From positions 124,001 through 188,000 of the forward strand of contig NZ_JAIZZH010000003.1 of assembly GCF_020421205.1 (NCBI RefSeq): 64,000 nucleotides of DNA, in the 5' to 3' direction. Origin of the DNA: Hymenobacter pini. GTDB taxonomy: Bacteria; Bacteroidota; Bacteroidia; Cytophagales; Hymenobacteraceae. Shown in pieces: positions 8,993 to 17,877 of the stretch; the first letter of the stretch is position 1; every line of letters begins with the position of its first letter. The position numbers and the translations under genes are program-made. A model generated the notes under the pieces. It searched no databases. It saw only the letters and a program-made list of their open reading frames with translations, and was not told the DNA's origin.

Positions 8993-10027
8993 TTATCTCT
9001 TAATGTTGAGGCTGTCTAGCCAGTGCTGGTAGCGCCGGGCATTTTTCTTGTGCTCGGCAAAGGTTTCGGCAAAGTCAGAAAAACCGCTCCCGTCGGGCCT
9101 GGCGCAGAAGAACACGTACTTGTGCTGAGCAGGCTTGAGCACGGCATCCAGGCTCTGGCGGTTGGCCGAGGTGATAGGGCCGGGCGGCAGGCCTTTGTGC
9201 TTGTAAGTGTTGTAGGGCGAGTCCACCAGCTTGTCCTTGTTGAGCACGCGCTTTACCCCGAAGTTGCCGATGGCCCAGAGCAGCGTAGGGTCGGCCTGCA
9301 GGCGCATGCCCCGGCGCAGGCGGTTAAGGTAGGCTCCGGCAATAAGTGGCTTATCGGTTTTCTGGGCGGTTTCGCGCTGCACGATACTGGCCAGTACGTG
9401 CACCTCGGTGGGGCTGAGCTGCAATGAATCGGCGCGGCGCCGACGCTCGGGCGTCCAGAAGCGGCGGTGGGTGGCGGCCGCCGAGTCAAGAAACTGCCGG
9501 GCCGAGGTGTTCCAGAGGAGGCGGTAAGGCCCAGGCAGGAACAGGGTGAGTATGGTGGTGGTATCGAGCTGGTAGCGCCGCTGCAAATAGGCGTTGTCGC
9601 GCAGCAGCCGGCGCAGACTTACCGAGTCGGTTTCGAGCTGACGGGCTACCTGACGGGCCAGCTGGGGCTTGTACTTGAAAGCATCGAGGGTGAAGGCCAC
9701 CGTATCCTGCTCGCCCCGGCGCAGCATTTCTACCAGCGCCCGGTTGCCCATGCCCGGCCGCAGCAGATACCGCCCCGGCCGCACCTGGCTGGGATAGTCC
9801 TGCCAGCGCGCCACCCGGTCGAACAGGGCCTCATCGTGCAGCAGCTCGTACTTGCGCAGGGAGTCCAGCACGGCCCCATAGCCAGAACCCGTGCGAATGT
9901 ACAGGTACGCCGGCCCGAACGCCGAGTACCGCACGTTGGGCTTCCAGAGCGAGTACCACGCCCCGCCTAGCCCCGCCAGCACGGCCACGCTCAGCGTTAG
10001 CAGGAAAATCAGCCAGAATTTACGCAA
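8993..10027 (-). CDS. mltG: Endolytic transglycosylase MltG
   Basis: An inner-membrane lytic transglycosylase that cuts nascent glycan strands and sets peptidoglycan strand length. The 344-aa protein has an N-terminal membrane anchor (LIFLLTLSVAVLAGLGGAW), a LysM-like subdomain with SGYGAVLDSLRKY, and the YceG catalytic domain with the Glu in LASIVQRETAQ. It also keeps LQADPTLLWAIG and the C-terminal YNTYKHKGLPPGPI motif, both diagnostic. Length and order match E. coli MltG. It is a single gene. A 29-bp inverted repeat sits just upstream of its start. Confidence 0.95.
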   Translation of the reverse strand: MRKFWLIFLLTLSVAVLAGLGGAWYSLWKPNVRYSAFGPAYLYIRTGSGYGAVLDSLRKYELLHDEALFDRVARWQDYPSQVRPGRYLLRPGMGNRALVEMLRRGEQDTVAFTLDAFKYKPQLARQVARQLETDSVSLRRLLRDNAYLQRRYQLDTTTILTLFLPGPYRLLWNTSARQFLDSAAATHRRFWTPERRRRADSLQLSPTEVHVLASIVQRETAQKTDKPLIAGAYLNRLRRGMRLQADPTLLWAIGNFGVKRVLNKDKLVDSPYNTYKHKGLPPGPITSANRQSLDAVLKPAQHKYVFFCARPDGSGFSDFAETFAEHKKNARRYQHWLDSLNIKR

Positions 10028-10044
10028 ATGGTCAGTTGATTATA

Positions 10045-10134
10045 CTGTCATCCTGAGCGGAGCGAAGGACCTTACCACGTTGTAACGAATCTGTTTAGAC
10101 GTGAGAAGGTCCTTCGCTCCGCTCAGGATGACAG
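10045..10134. repeat. Dispersed inverted repeat, GTCATCCTGAGCG type
   Basis: Two perfect 29-bp arms (10045-10073 and 10106-10134) enclose 32 bp. The arm begins CTGTCATCCTGAGCGG and ends GAAGGACCTT. It lies between the mltG start and the 3' end of the regulator gene. The inner part AAGGACCTTACCACG recurs at 19946-19960, so this is a dispersed family rather than a lone terminator. Confidence 0.9.
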
Positions 10135-10167
10135 CTGTTCACTTTTCAGGACAACCCCAATTCTGCC

Positions 10168-11649
10168 TTACTGATTCACCAGCGCGGCTACGGCGGCTTC
10201 CAGCTCCTGCTGGCGCTGGCGGCGCTCAATTTCCACGGGGGCGGCGGCGCGCACTTCGCAGTTGGGGATGGTGCACCGCTCGCAGGTTTCGTTTACTTCC
10301 TTCTGCACAATAGCCGCATCGTCGAGGAAGCGCACCTTCTGGCGCAGGGTGTCGTCGCAGAGCAGGCCCACGGTGACGCTCACGGCGGGCTCAGTGGCCG
10401 AGCCGGCGCGGGCCAGCGTGAGACACAGGTACTCGTCGCCGTTGGGGTACAGGGAGCGTTGGGCGCCCAGCGTGTAGTTGGGCGCGTTGCTGGCGGGCTG
10501 CTGGCGCAGCTCGGCAATCAGGCGCAGGGAAATCCAACGGCGGCAGTAGTGCTCGTGCAGCTCGTTGCCGTGGGGGTTGTGCAGGCGCGAAAGGTGCAGC
10601 TCCTTGGTGAGCTTGTAAGCCGCCGACGAGTTGGCCTGGTCGAAACGCAGGAAAAACAGGCTCTGGATGCCGAAGTGCCGGGGCAGCAGGTTGGTAATGC
10701 GCTGCATGAACATCTCCGGCGACACGGCATACTTCGTGAGCAAATCCAGCAGCAAGGCCGGCTCCCACTTTTTGGCGTTGAAAAACCGGGTAATGTCGCG
10801 CACCAGTGCTTCCTCCTCCATCAGCAGCGCGCCAGCAAAGTAGCTGGCCTTGAAGTTGTTGAGCACTTCCTCAAAGGAGCGCACCGGGAACGAGGCATTC
10901 ACGTAGGGCCGCTCCTTGAGGCCCACATAGTTAAAGGCCACCTCCCGGCCCAGCACGAAGCCCTCCTGGGCCCCGCTCAGGCCCTGGCGCAGCAGCAGGC
11001 GGCGCTGCTTGGGCTGAAACACGGAGCGTAGGCGGCCCAGGTGCACGTACTCATCCAGCCCAGTGCGGTCGATGGTGTAGCCGTACTTCTGCACCAGCAC
11101 CCGCTCCAACTGGGTGCGGTCGAAGGGTGCGGCGGCCTGCAGCTTGTGCTCCACCAGGAAAGTGCGCACGTCCTGCTCCAGCTCCTCGAAGTAGTTGTCG
11201 TGCATCTCCTGGAAGGAGCGCAGCGCGGCCAGGAAGAAGTTTTCCTGGCGCATCTCGTAGTTGCGGGCAATTTCGAAGAGCGTGCTGATAAAGGCGTTCA
11301 TCTTGGCCGGCGCGTCGGCAATCAGCTCCACAATGCGCAGCGGGTCCAGCCCGAACATATCCAGCGGAAACTCCTTCAGCAAATCCGACTGCAGCAGCTC
11401 GGAAATGGGCTCCAGGCGGCGGCTCAGCGTGAGAGAGGTGAGCTGGTCGTAGGTGACGCCCAGCACCTTGCTCAGGCTCAGAATCTTGTCGGCCTTAGGG
11501 TACTTCTTGCCTTTCTCAATCTCGTTGAGGTACGACACCGATACGTCGCAGGCGCGGGCCAGCTCGGCGGGCGTGAAGCCGCGCTCCTGGCGCAGCTCGC
11601 GCAGCTTCAGGCCAAAAATTAACCGGACAACCTGGCCGTGACTCAGCAT
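10168..11649 (-). CDS. ScfR/RamB-type XRE regulator of short-chain fatty acid metabolism
   Basis: A DNA-binding regulator of 493 aa. Residues about 5-65 are a Cro/CI helix-turn-helix (LRELRQERGFTPAELARAC, VSVSYLNEIEKGKKYP). The middle corresponds to the IrrE-like DUF955 region but shows REVAF rather than HExxH, so peptidase activity is unlikely. The C-terminus has the DUF2083 signature CERCTIPNC. This architecture is that of RamB, PrpR and other short-chain acyl-CoA-responsive regulators. It is divergent from aceB, so control of aceBA is likely. ATG 11649 is preferred because the sequence upstream is not conserved-looking and a TAGATTTG box lies at 11751-11758. Confidence 0.88.
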   Translation of the reverse strand: MLSHGQVVRLIFGLKLRELRQERGFTPAELARACDVSVSYLNEIEKGKKYPKADKILSLSKVLGVTYDQLTSLTLSRRLEPISELLQSDLLKEFPLDMFGLDPLRIVELIADAPAKMNAFISTLFEIARNYEMRQENFFLAALRSFQEMHDNYFEELEQDVRTFLVEHKLQAAAPFDRTQLERVLVQKYGYTIDRTGLDEYVHLGRLRSVFQPKQRRLLLRQGLSGAQEGFVLGREVAFNYVGLKERPYVNASFPVRSFEEVLNNFKASYFAGALLMEEEALVRDITRFFNAKKWEPALLLDLLTKYAVSPEMFMQRITNLLPRHFGIQSLFFLRFDQANSSAAYKLTKELHLSRLHNPHGNELHEHYCRRWISLRLIAELRQQPASNAPNYTLGAQRSLYPNGDEYLCLTLARAGSATEPAVSVTVGLLCDDTLRQKVRFLDDAAIVQKEVNETCERCTIPNCEVRAAAPVEIERRQRQQELEAAVAALVNQ

Positions 11650-11750
11650 GGAAAACGGGTGGTAAAGTACAAAGAGGGCAAAAGGGAGCAGCCGGGCTGG
11701 CCGAAGCGTGCTGTATTTGCACACGTGCCGCTGTTCCCCGCAATACTTCG

Positions 11751-11758
11751 CAAATCTA
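11751..11758 (-). promoter_or_regulatory. -7 promoter element (TAGATTTG) of the RamB-like regulator
   Basis: An exact TAnnTTTG match on the minus strand, about 100 nt upstream of ATG 11649. It faces away from the aceB promoter at 11821-11828, with the palindromic operator candidate between the two. Confidence 0.55.
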
Positions 11759-11784
11759 CGCCTTTGGGCTCGTTCTGAAAAATT

Positions 11785-11816
11785 AGCGAATTTTCGCTTG
11801 TTATATAAAATTCGCT
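11785..11816. promoter_or_regulatory. Candidate operator for the RamB-like regulator
   Basis: AGCGAA-TT-TTCGCT at 11785-11798 is a perfect 6+6 palindrome. A related half-site AAAATTCGCT at 11807-11816 is the exact reverse complement of AGCGAATTTT at 11785-11794. The first palindrome touches the TTG at 11798-11800 and the second half-site lies between it and the -7 box, so binding would occlude the aceB promoter. Assignment to the adjacent regulator is inference from position. Confidence 0.5.
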
Positions 11817-11828
11817 TTCGTACGTTTG
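11798..11828 (+). promoter_or_regulatory. aceB promoter (TTG-N20-TACGTTTG)
   Basis: A -33-like TTG at 11798-11800, a 20-nt spacer and an exact -7 box TACGTTTG at 11821-11828. Transcription would start near 11834, leaving a leader of about 49 nt before ATG 11883. It rules out the in-frame ATG at 11826. Confidence 0.7.
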
Positions 11829-11882
11829 AAGTGTTCACCCGGAACGCCTTTCCTATCTGCCACTTACCTAACCGCCTTGCTT

Positions 11883-13514
11883 ATGTCGCCCTTTGCCGAA
11901 CTGCAGACGCTGGTACCCTCGCCCACTTTTCTCACTCCCGAGCGGGTGAAGGTGCTGGGCAGCTTCTCGCCCGAGTACGCCGAAATCCTGACGCCCTCGG
12001 CCCTGGCCTTCGTGGCCGAGCTGCACCGCCGCTTCGACGCCACCCGCCGGGCGCTGCTGCAGCGGCGCGCGGAGCGGCAGCGCGAGTTTGAAGCTGGTCA
12101 GCTGCCCGACTTTCTGCCCGAAACCCGCCTCATCCGCGAAAAACCCTGGACGGTGGCCCCCCTGCCCGCCGATTTGCTGGACCGCCGCGTGGAAATTACC
12201 GGGCCGGTGGAGCGCAAAATGATTATCAACGCCCTGAACTCGGGGGCCAAGGTGTTCATGGCCGACCTGGAGGATTCCAACTCGCCCACCTGGGCCAACG
12301 TGGTGGAGGGCCAGCGCAACCTGCGCGACGCCGTACGCCGCACCATCTCGCTGAGCACGCCCACCAAGGAGTACCGCCTCAACGAGCAAACCGCCGTGCT
12401 GATGGTGCGCCCCCGGGGCTGGCATCTGCTGGAAAAGCACGTGCTGGTAGACGGGGAGCCCATCAGCGCCTCGCTGTTCGACTTCGGGCTGTACTACTTC
12501 CACAACGCCCACGAGCTGTGCGCCCGGGGCACGGCCCCCTACTTCTACCTGCCCAAACTAGAAAGCCACCTCGAAGCCCGCCTCTGGAACGACGTGTTCG
12601 GGTTTGCGCAGTGGTCGTTGAAGCAGCCCAAATGCACCATCAAGGCCACCGTGCTGATTGAGACGCTGCCGGCCGCTTTCGAGCTGAACGAGATTCTGTG
12701 GGAGCTGCGGGAGCACTCGGCGGGCCTGAACTGCGGGCGGTGGGACTATATCTTCAGCTACATCAAGCGGCTGGGGCTGAACCCCAAGTTCCGGCTGCCC
12801 AACCGCGCCGAGGTAACCATGACAGTGCCGTTTATGGCCGCCTACTCGCAGCTGGTTATCCAGACCTGCCACCGCCGGGGCGTTCACGCCATGGGCGGCA
12901 TGGCCGCCCAGATTCCCATTAAAAACGACCCCGAAGCCAACGAAACGGCCCTGGAGAAAGTGCGCCAGGACAAAATCCGGGAAGCCCGTAACGGCCACGA
13001 TGGTACCTGGGTGGCCCACCCCGGCCTGGTGCCAGTGGCCCTGGACGTGTTCAACGAGCTGATGCCCCAACCCAACCAGCTGGACAACAAGCGCGACGAC
13101 GTGCACGTGACGGCCCAGGACCTGGTGCGCGCCCCCGTGGGCTCCATCACCGAAGCCGGCCTGCGCCTGAACATCGACGTGGCGGTGCAGTACCTGGAGT
13201 CGTGGCTGCGGGGCAACGGCTGTGTGCCGATTTACAACCTGATGGAGGACGCCGCCACCGCCGAAATCAGCCGGGCCCAGGTGTGGCAGTGGCTGCACAC
13301 GCCCGGCACCACCCTCGATGACGGCCGCCCCGTGACGGTGGAGCTGTACCGCAGCCTGGTGCCGCCCGTGCTGGAGCATATCCGCCAGCAAGTGGGCCCC
13401 GCCCAGTACGACGCCGGCCGCTACCTGGAAGCCGCCCGCCTGTTCGACCGGCTGGTGATGAGCGAGAAGTTCATCGAATTCCTGACCGTGCCAGCCTACG
13501 AGCAGTTGGCCTAG
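11883..13514 (+). CDS. aceB: Malate synthase A
   Basis: It condenses glyoxylate and acetyl-CoA to malate, the second glyoxylate-shunt step. The 543-aa protein has the form-A signatures: [27 protein letters not shown], the [11 protein letters not shown]g-binding/catalytic segment, [11 protein letters not shown], and the C-terminal [20 protein letters not shown] with a catalytic Asp. ATG 11883 is chosen because the upstream candidate overlaps the promoter. It is followed by aceA after a 252-bp repeat-containing gap and is divergent from the RamB-like regulator. Confidence 0.97.
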   Translation: MSPFAELQTLVPSPTFLTPERVKVLGSFSPEYAEILTPSALAFVAELHRRFDATRRALLQRRAERQREFEAGQLPDFLPETRLIREKPWTVAPLPADLLDRRVEITGPVERKMIINALNSGAKVFMADLEDSNSPTWANVVEGQRNLRDAVRRTISLSTPTKEYRLNEQTAVLMVRPRGWHLLEKHVLVDGEPISASLFDFGLYYFHNAHELCARGTAPYFYLPKLESHLEARLWNDVFGFAQWSLKQPKCTIKATVLIETLPAAFELNEILWELREHSAGLNCGRWDYIFSYIKRLGLNPKFRLPNRAEVTMTVPFMAAYSQLVIQTCHRRGVHAMGGMAAQIPIKNDPEANETALEKVRQDKIREARNGHDGTWVAHPGLVPVALDVFNELMPQPNQLDNKRDDVHVTAQDLVRAPVGSITEAGLRLNIDVAVQYLESWLRGNGCVPIYNLMEDAATAEISRAQVWQWLHTPGTTLDDGRPVTVELYRSLVPPVLEHIRQQVGPAQYDAGRYLEAARLFDRLVMSEKFIEFLTVPAYEQLA

Positions 13515-13518
13515 AACA

Positions 13519-13669
13519 ACCAACTCCCCTCCTTGCAAAGGAGGGGACGCCGTGCCGAAGGCGCGGCTGGGGTGGTTGTTTCGCGTGCTGATGTTGTTTG
13601 GTTGAACGACCCCAGCAACACGGTTCAACGAGTCAACCACCCCTGACCCCTCCTTTCCAAGGAGGGGAA
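13519..13669. repeat. Dispersed palindromic repeat, CCCCTCCTT/AAGGAGGGG type
   Basis: Two small hairpins CCCCTCCTT-NNN-AAGGAGGGG (13526-13546 and 13647-13667) flank inverted copies of GGGGTGGTTG (13570-13579) and CAACCACCCC (13634-13643). The element fills most of the gap between aceB and aceA, so it may act as a partial terminator or mRNA stabiliser inside the operon. Confidence 0.8.
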
Positions 13670-13766
13670 CAAAACCCTAATTCCAGCTTAAAAAAGCCGC
13701 TTTGCCAGCCGGCCGGGCCGCGCTTTGCCTTCACTTTCCCTACCTCTTCCTTAACCCCTTACCCGT

Positions 13767-15053
13767 ATGAACAAGCAGGAACAGATTGCCGCATTGCAAC
13801 AGGATTGGGCCACGAATCCGCGCTGGCGGGGTATTGAGCGGCCGTATTCGGCCGAGGATGTGCTGAAGCTGCGCGGCTCGGTGCAGATTGAGTACACGCT
13901 GGCCCGCCGCGGGGCCGAGCGGCTGTGGCAGCAGCTACACACGGAGGAATACGTGGCCGGGCTGGGGGCCCTCACCGGCAACCAGGCCATTCAGGAGGTG
14001 CAGGCCGGGCTAAAGGCCATTTACCTGAGCGGCTGGCAGGTGGCCGCCGATGCCAACGGGGCCGGCCACATGTACCCCGACCAAAGCCTCTACCCCGCCG
14101 ACTCGGTACCCAGCGTAGTGCGCCGCATCAACAACGCCCTGCTCCGCGCCGACCAGATTCAGAGCGTATCGGGTGAGGGCTCGGTGCACTGGCTGGTGCC
14201 CATCGTGGCCGATGCCGAGGCTGGTTTCGGGGGCAATCTGAATGCTTTCGAACTGATGAAGATGATGATTGAGGCCGGGGCCGCCGGGGTGCATTTCGAG
14301 GACCAGCTGTCATCAGCCAAGAAGTGCGGCCACCTGGGCGGCAAGGTGCTGGTGCCTACGCAGGAGGCCATCAACAAGCTGGTAGCCGCCCGCCTCGCCG
14401 CCGACGTGCTGGGCGTGCCCACGCTGGTAGTAGCCCGCACCGACGCCGACGCCGCCGACCTACTCACCTCCGACGTGGACCCGCGCGACCAGCCTTTCGT
14501 GCTGCAGGAAGCCGAGCGTACCTCCGAGGGCTTTTTCCGGGTGCGCTGCGGCGTGGAGGCCGGCATTGCCCGCGGCCTGGCCTACGCCCCCTACGCCGAC
14601 CTTATCTGGATGGAAACCTCCCACCCCGACCTGGCGCAGGCCCGCCAGTTTGCCGAGGGCATCCACGCCCAGTTCCCTGGTAAGCTGCTGGCCTACAACT
14701 GCTCCCCTTCGTTCAACTGGGCCGCCAAGCTGAGCCAGCAGGAAATGAGCACGTTCCGCGAGGAGCTGGCCGCTATGGGCTACAAGTTCCAGTTCATCAC
14801 CCTGGCCGGCTTCCACGCCCTCAACACCAGCATGTTTGAGCTGGCTACGGCCTACCGGGAGCAGGGCATGGCCGGCTACTCCGAGCTGCAGCAGCGCGAG
14901 TTTGCCCTCCAGCAGCACGGTTTCCGGGCCGTGAAGCACCAGGTCTTCGTGGGCACCGGCTACTTCGATGCCGTGCAGAACGTGGTAACCAGCGGCCAGG
15001 CCAGCACCGCCGCCCTTGTCGGCAGCACCGAGGAAGCCCAGTTTAACCACTGA
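13767..15053 (+). CDS. aceA: Isocitrate lyase
   Basis: It splits isocitrate into succinate and glyoxylate, the first glyoxylate-shunt step. At 428 aa it is the short (E. coli-like) form. It carries the catalytic-loop signature [16 protein letters not shown] with the essential Cys, [29 protein letters not shown], and [11 protein letters not shown] near the active-site lid. It starts with ATG 13767, downstream of aceB, and ends before a perfect terminator at 15206-15240. Joint control with aceB by the upstream regulator is likely. Confidence 0.97.
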   Translation: MNKQEQIAALQQDWATNPRWRGIERPYSAEDVLKLRGSVQIEYTLARRGAERLWQQLHTEEYVAGLGALTGNQAIQEVQAGLKAIYLSGWQVAADANGAGHMYPDQSLYPADSVPSVVRRINNALLRADQIQSVSGEGSVHWLVPIVADAEAGFGGNLNAFELMKMMIEAGAAGVHFEDQLSSAKKCGHLGGKVLVPTQEAINKLVAARLAADVLGVPTLVVARTDADAADLLTSDVDPRDQPFVLQEAERTSEGFFRVRCGVEAGIARGLAYAPYADLIWMETSHPDLAQARQFAEGIHAQFPGKLLAYNCSPSFNWAAKLSQQEMSTFREELAAMGYKFQFITLAGFHALNTSMFELATAYREQGMAGYSELQQREFALQQHGFRAVKHQVFVGTGYFDAVQNVVTSGQASTAALVGSTEEAQFNH

Positions 15054-15091
15054 TTACACGGATTTCTCGACGGAGTATGCGGATTTTGTGG

Positions 15092-15292
15092 ACGATTGTA
15101 GCACACGCTTTAGCTTGTGCCGGGGCCGGGCCGCGTGCACGATTGTAGCACACGCTTCAGCTTGTGTCGGGCGCCGAATCCTGCTCAGAAATTGGGCTAT
15201 CAATAAAAACAGGCTTGCCGTGTGGCAAGCCTGTTTTATTGTCTCTAAGAATTAAAAGACGGTTCACGGCACAAGCTAAAGCGTGTGCTACA
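15092..15292. repeat. GTAGCACACGCTT repeat: two direct copies and one inverted copy
   Basis: Direct copies at 15092-15123 and 15139-15170 differ at only two positions (CTTTAG/CTTCAG and TGTGC/TGTGT). A 26-bp perfect inverted copy of the first lies at 15267-15292, beyond the aceA terminator. The core is TGTAGCACACGCTTTAGC. This is a third dispersed-repeat type in the window, in the gap between convergent aceA and comB. Confidence 0.85.
15206..15240. terminator. Rho-independent terminator downstream of aceA
   Basis: AAAACAGGCTTGCC and GGCAAGCCTGTTTT form a 14-bp perfect stem with loop GTGT and flanking A/T tracts. It can serve both aceA and convergent comB. Confidence 0.9.
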
Positions 15293-15312
15293 TGCTCTGC
15301 TACATGCGGTGA

Positions 15313-16038
15313 TTAGGCCGTGATGCGGCCGTTTTCGAACACAGGCACCAAGTCGTATTCGTCCTGGCGGATGCAGAACTCCATGTCTTTGTGGGCTTCG
15401 AGGCTGTTGAGGCGGCGCACGTGGGCTGATTGGAGCAGGTAGCCGGCCAGGTCAGGCTCGGCAGCGTGCCACAGGTCGAGGGCGGCCAGGGTGGCGTCGG
15501 AGCTGGTGGTGTCGAAATCGGCTTGCAGACGGGCGGCCAGGGCCCCGCCGAACAGGGTGTCTTCGAGGCAGAACTTGCCTTTCCAGCCGGCGCATACCAC
15601 TACCACGTCTTTGTTCAGGCGGCGCAGGTGGTCGGCCACGGCCCCGAGGTTCAGGAACGCGCCCACCACTAGTTCATCGGCGGCGGCGGAGAGGTGCAGC
15701 GCCCGGGTGCCGTTGGTGGTGGTAATGGCCACGGCCCGGCCCCGCACGGGCACCACGCCATCGAGGTAGCCGAAGGGCGAGTTACCCAGGTCCACGCCCT
15801 CGGCCTGGCGGCCGTCCCGCTCGGCGGCGGTGAGGTAGCCAGCCGCGGCCTGGGCCCGGCACGCCTCCAGCTCACTGAACGGCACCAGATGCGTAACGCC
15901 CTGGGCCAGCGCCGTGACGATGCTACTGGTGGCCCGCAGCACGTCCACCACCACGGCCACTTTACCGCGCAGGTCGTACAGCGGCAGCAGTTCGGGCGAG
16001 AAGCACACGTCGAGGGAGGGGAGTTGAGAAGCTGACAT
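15313..16038 (-). CDS. comB: 2-phosphosulfolactate phosphatase (ComB-like)
   Basis: It dephosphorylates 2-phosphosulfolactate to sulfolactate. Known from methanogen coenzyme M synthesis, it also occurs widely in bacteria. The 241-aa protein has the family motifs VVVDVLRATSSIVTAL, ITTTNGTRAL and VCAGWKGKFCLEDTLFGGA. No comA (phosphosulfolactate synthase) is adjacent. In cytophagalean bacteria the sulfolactate/cysteate route could feed sulfonolipid synthesis, but that is inference. It is monocistronic, between the aceA terminator and a 37-bp inverted repeat. Confidence 0.9.
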   Translation of the reverse strand: MSASQLPSLDVCFSPELLPLYDLRGKVAVVVDVLRATSSIVTALAQGVTHLVPFSELEACRAQAAAGYLTAAERDGRQAEGVDLGNSPFGYLDGVVPVRGRAVAITTTNGTRALHLSAAADELVVGAFLNLGAVADHLRRLNKDVVVVCAGWKGKFCLEDTLFGGALAARLQADFDTTSSDATLAALDLWHAAEPDLAGYLLQSAHVRRLNSLEAHKDMEFCIRQDEYDLVPVFENGRITA

Positions 16039-16060
16039 AACTGATGGTTAGGAAACAGAA

Positions 16061-16158
16061 CGTCATTCCGAGCAGAGCGAGGAATCTCGCGTGCTGACGT
16101 TGCAGAAGTAACTTTCTGACATCAGCACGCGAGATTCCTCGCTCTGCTCGGAATGACG
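16061..16158. repeat. Dispersed inverted repeat, GTCATTCCGAGCAGAGCGAGGAA type
   Basis: Two perfect 37-bp arms (16061-16097 and 16122-16158) enclose 24 bp. The arm starts CGTCATTCCGAGCAGAGC and ends CTCGCGTGCTGA. It lies between the comB start and the 3' end of gcvT. Related copies lie at 48375-48455 and 56270-56385. Confidence 0.9.
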
Positions 16159-16182
16159 GTGTATTAGGGTTTGGTTTCAGGT

Positions 16183-17289
16183 TTACGCCTCCTCGGTGCC
16201 GGGCACGAAGGGGAGCTTGGTAACAGTAGCGGGCAGATTTTTGCCGCGCACCTGCACAAAAATCTGGCTACCGGGCTTGCTCAGCTCGGTTTTCACGTAG
16301 CCCAGGCCCACGCCCTTACTCAGGCTCGGCGACTGGGTGCCGCTGGTTACTTCGCCAATTACCTCGCCGGCCTCGTTCACCAGCGGGTAGTGGCTGCGCG
16401 GGATGCCGGGGCCGTCCATCAGGAAGCCCACCAGCTTGCGCTCCACGCCGGCATCCTTCTGGGCCTTCAGGCTTTCGGAGTTGGTGAAGTCCTTGGTGAA
16501 TTTGGTAATCCAGCCCAGGCCGGCTTCCAGGGGCGAGGTCGTGTCGGTGATATCGTTGCCGTAGAGGCAGTAGCCCATTTCCAGCCGCAGCGTATCGCGG
16601 GCACCCAGGCCGATGGGCTTGAGGCCGTAGGGCTGGCCGGCCGTCATGACGGCTTCCCATACCTGCTGGGCGTACTGGTTGGGCACGTACAGTTCGAAGC
16701 CGCCCGCACCGGTGTAGCCCGTGGCCGAAATGATTACGTCGGGGGCACCGGCGAAGGTGCCTTGCACGAAGGAGTAGTAGGGAATGGCCGACAGGTCGGC
16801 GTCGGTGAGGCTTTGCAGAGCGGCGGTAGCCTTAGGGCCCTGCACGGCAAACAGGCTCATCTCATCCGACAGGTTCTGCATATCGGCGCCCTCGGTGTTG
16901 AACTGCTGAATCCAGGCCCAGTCCTTCTCAATGTTGGAGGCGTTAACCACCAGCAGGTAGTCTTCCTCGGCCAGCATGTACACCAGCAGGTCGTCTACGA
17001 TACCGCCCTGCTGGTTGGGCAGGCAGCTGTACTGGGCTTTGCCGGGGGTGAGCTTGCTGGCATCGTTGCTGGTTACGCGCTGAATCAGGCTTAGGGCGTG
17101 GGGGCCGCGCACCCGGAACTCGCCCATGTGCGACACGTCGAAGATGCCCACGGCCCGGCGCACGGTGTGGTGCTCTTCCAGGTCGGAGGAGTAGCGCACG
17201 GGCATGTTGTAGCCCGCGAAGGGCACCATTTTGGCACCCAGCTGCTGGTGCACATCATTGAGCGGAACGGTTTTGAGCGACTCGGACAT
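16183..17289 (-). CDS. gcvT: Aminomethyltransferase (glycine cleavage system T protein)
   Basis: It transfers the methylene group from the aminomethyl-lipoyl H protein to tetrahydrofolate and releases ammonia. The protein is 368 aa ([15 protein letters not shown]...). Landmarks are [26 protein letters not shown], the DDLLVYML strand, [16 protein letters not shown] with its folate-binding residues, [18 protein letters not shown] and LVGFLMDG. The ATG 17289 start fits the family; the upstream open frame overlaps a divergent gene. No gcvH or gcvP is adjacent. Confidence 0.96.
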   Translation of the reverse strand: MSESLKTVPLNDVHQQLGAKMVPFAGYNMPVRYSSDLEEHHTVRRAVGIFDVSHMGEFRVRGPHALSLIQRVTSNDASKLTPGKAQYSCLPNQQGGIVDDLLVYMLAEEDYLLVVNASNIEKDWAWIQQFNTEGADMQNLSDEMSLFAVQGPKATAALQSLTDADLSAIPYYSFVQGTFAGAPDVIISATGYTGAGGFELYVPNQYAQQVWEAVMTAGQPYGLKPIGLGARDTLRLEMGYCLYGNDITDTTSPLEAGLGWITKFTKDFTNSESLKAQKDAGVERKLVGFLMDGPGIPRSHYPLVNEAGEVIGEVTSGTQSPSLSKGVGLGYVKTELSKPGSQIFVQVRGKNLPATVTKLPFVPGTEEA

Positions 17290-17396
17290 GGGGTGGAATG
17301 AGATTGGGAGGTGAATGCGCGGCGGGCACCGAAGCGCCCCTCGTTGGCCGGGCGAAAGTAGCCAATAATGCCCGGCCAACCGCCCCGCTTTCCGGT

Positions 17397-17404
17397 TATC
17401 TTTG
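17397..17404 (+). promoter_or_regulatory. -7 promoter element (TATCTTTG) of the CZB-kinase-receiver cluster
   Basis: An exact TAnnTTTG match 81 nt upstream of ATG 17486. It overlaps an in-frame upstream ATG (17402... frame), which is therefore excluded as start. Confidence 0.6.
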
Positions 17405-17485
17405 CCAGAATGGTTCAGCTTTTGCCAGGGCAGGCGGCGCAGTTCTGCCGCCATCTCCTGCTCAGCTACCAGCCATTCTTCCTTT

Positions 17486-17851
17486 ATGATTGATGATCTG
17501 AAACAGGAATTTGACGCTGCCCGCATCAAGCACCTGCACTTTAAATCCAAGCTCCGCTCGTTTCTGTACGGCAGCAGCACGGCCGAAGCCCCCATCCGTA
17601 ACCCGCAGCAGTGCTCCTTCGGGCAGTGGATTGCTCAATACCTGTTGGCCCGCTACGCCCACTTGCCCGAAAGCCAGCAACTCGACCAAGTTCACGACCA
17701 GATTCACCAGGAAGCCAACCGCCTGATGGATATGGTCCAGCGTGGCCAGCGCGACGAAGCCATTAGCGGGATGGCCGAAATCAATCAACTCGCCGACCAG
17801 ATTATACGGCTACTCCGTACGTTGGAGGAAAAAATCCGTACTGGGCGTTAA
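17486..17851 (+). CDS. CZB-domain zinc-binding protein
   Basis: A 121-aa soluble helical protein consisting of a chemoreceptor zinc-binding (CZB) domain. It has the conserved His in [18 protein letters not shown], the Cys-containing motif QQCSFGQWI (CxFGxW) and the HxxxH pair in [13 protein letters not shown]. In CZB proteins a His3-Cys cluster binds zinc with high affinity and senses zinc or hypochlorous acid. It lies 26 bp upstream of a histidine kinase and a receiver, so it may be the sensory partner of that pathway (inference). Start ATG 17486 is set by the TATCTTTG promoter. Confidence 0.85.
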   Translation: MIDDLKQEFDAARIKHLHFKSKLRSFLYGSSTAEAPIRNPQQCSFGQWIAQYLLARYAHLPESQQLDQVHDQIHQEANRLMDMVQRGQRDEAISGMAEINQLADQIIRLLRTLEEKIRTGR

Positions 17852-17877
17852 GTGTCCTGCTCTGCTGCCGTTTCTGC

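Noticed and set aside
10045..10134. Treating the long inverted repeats only as terminators
   Set aside because: They recur with conserved sequence, have no consistent T tract and also occur upstream of genes.
11826..11882. Upstream ATG for aceB at 11826
   Set aside because: It overlaps the TACGTTTG -7 box, so it would not be transcribed in frame from that promoter.
12558..13640. 360-codon minus-strand ORF antisense to aceB
   Set aside because: His/Val/Gly-rich shadow of the malate synthase gene.
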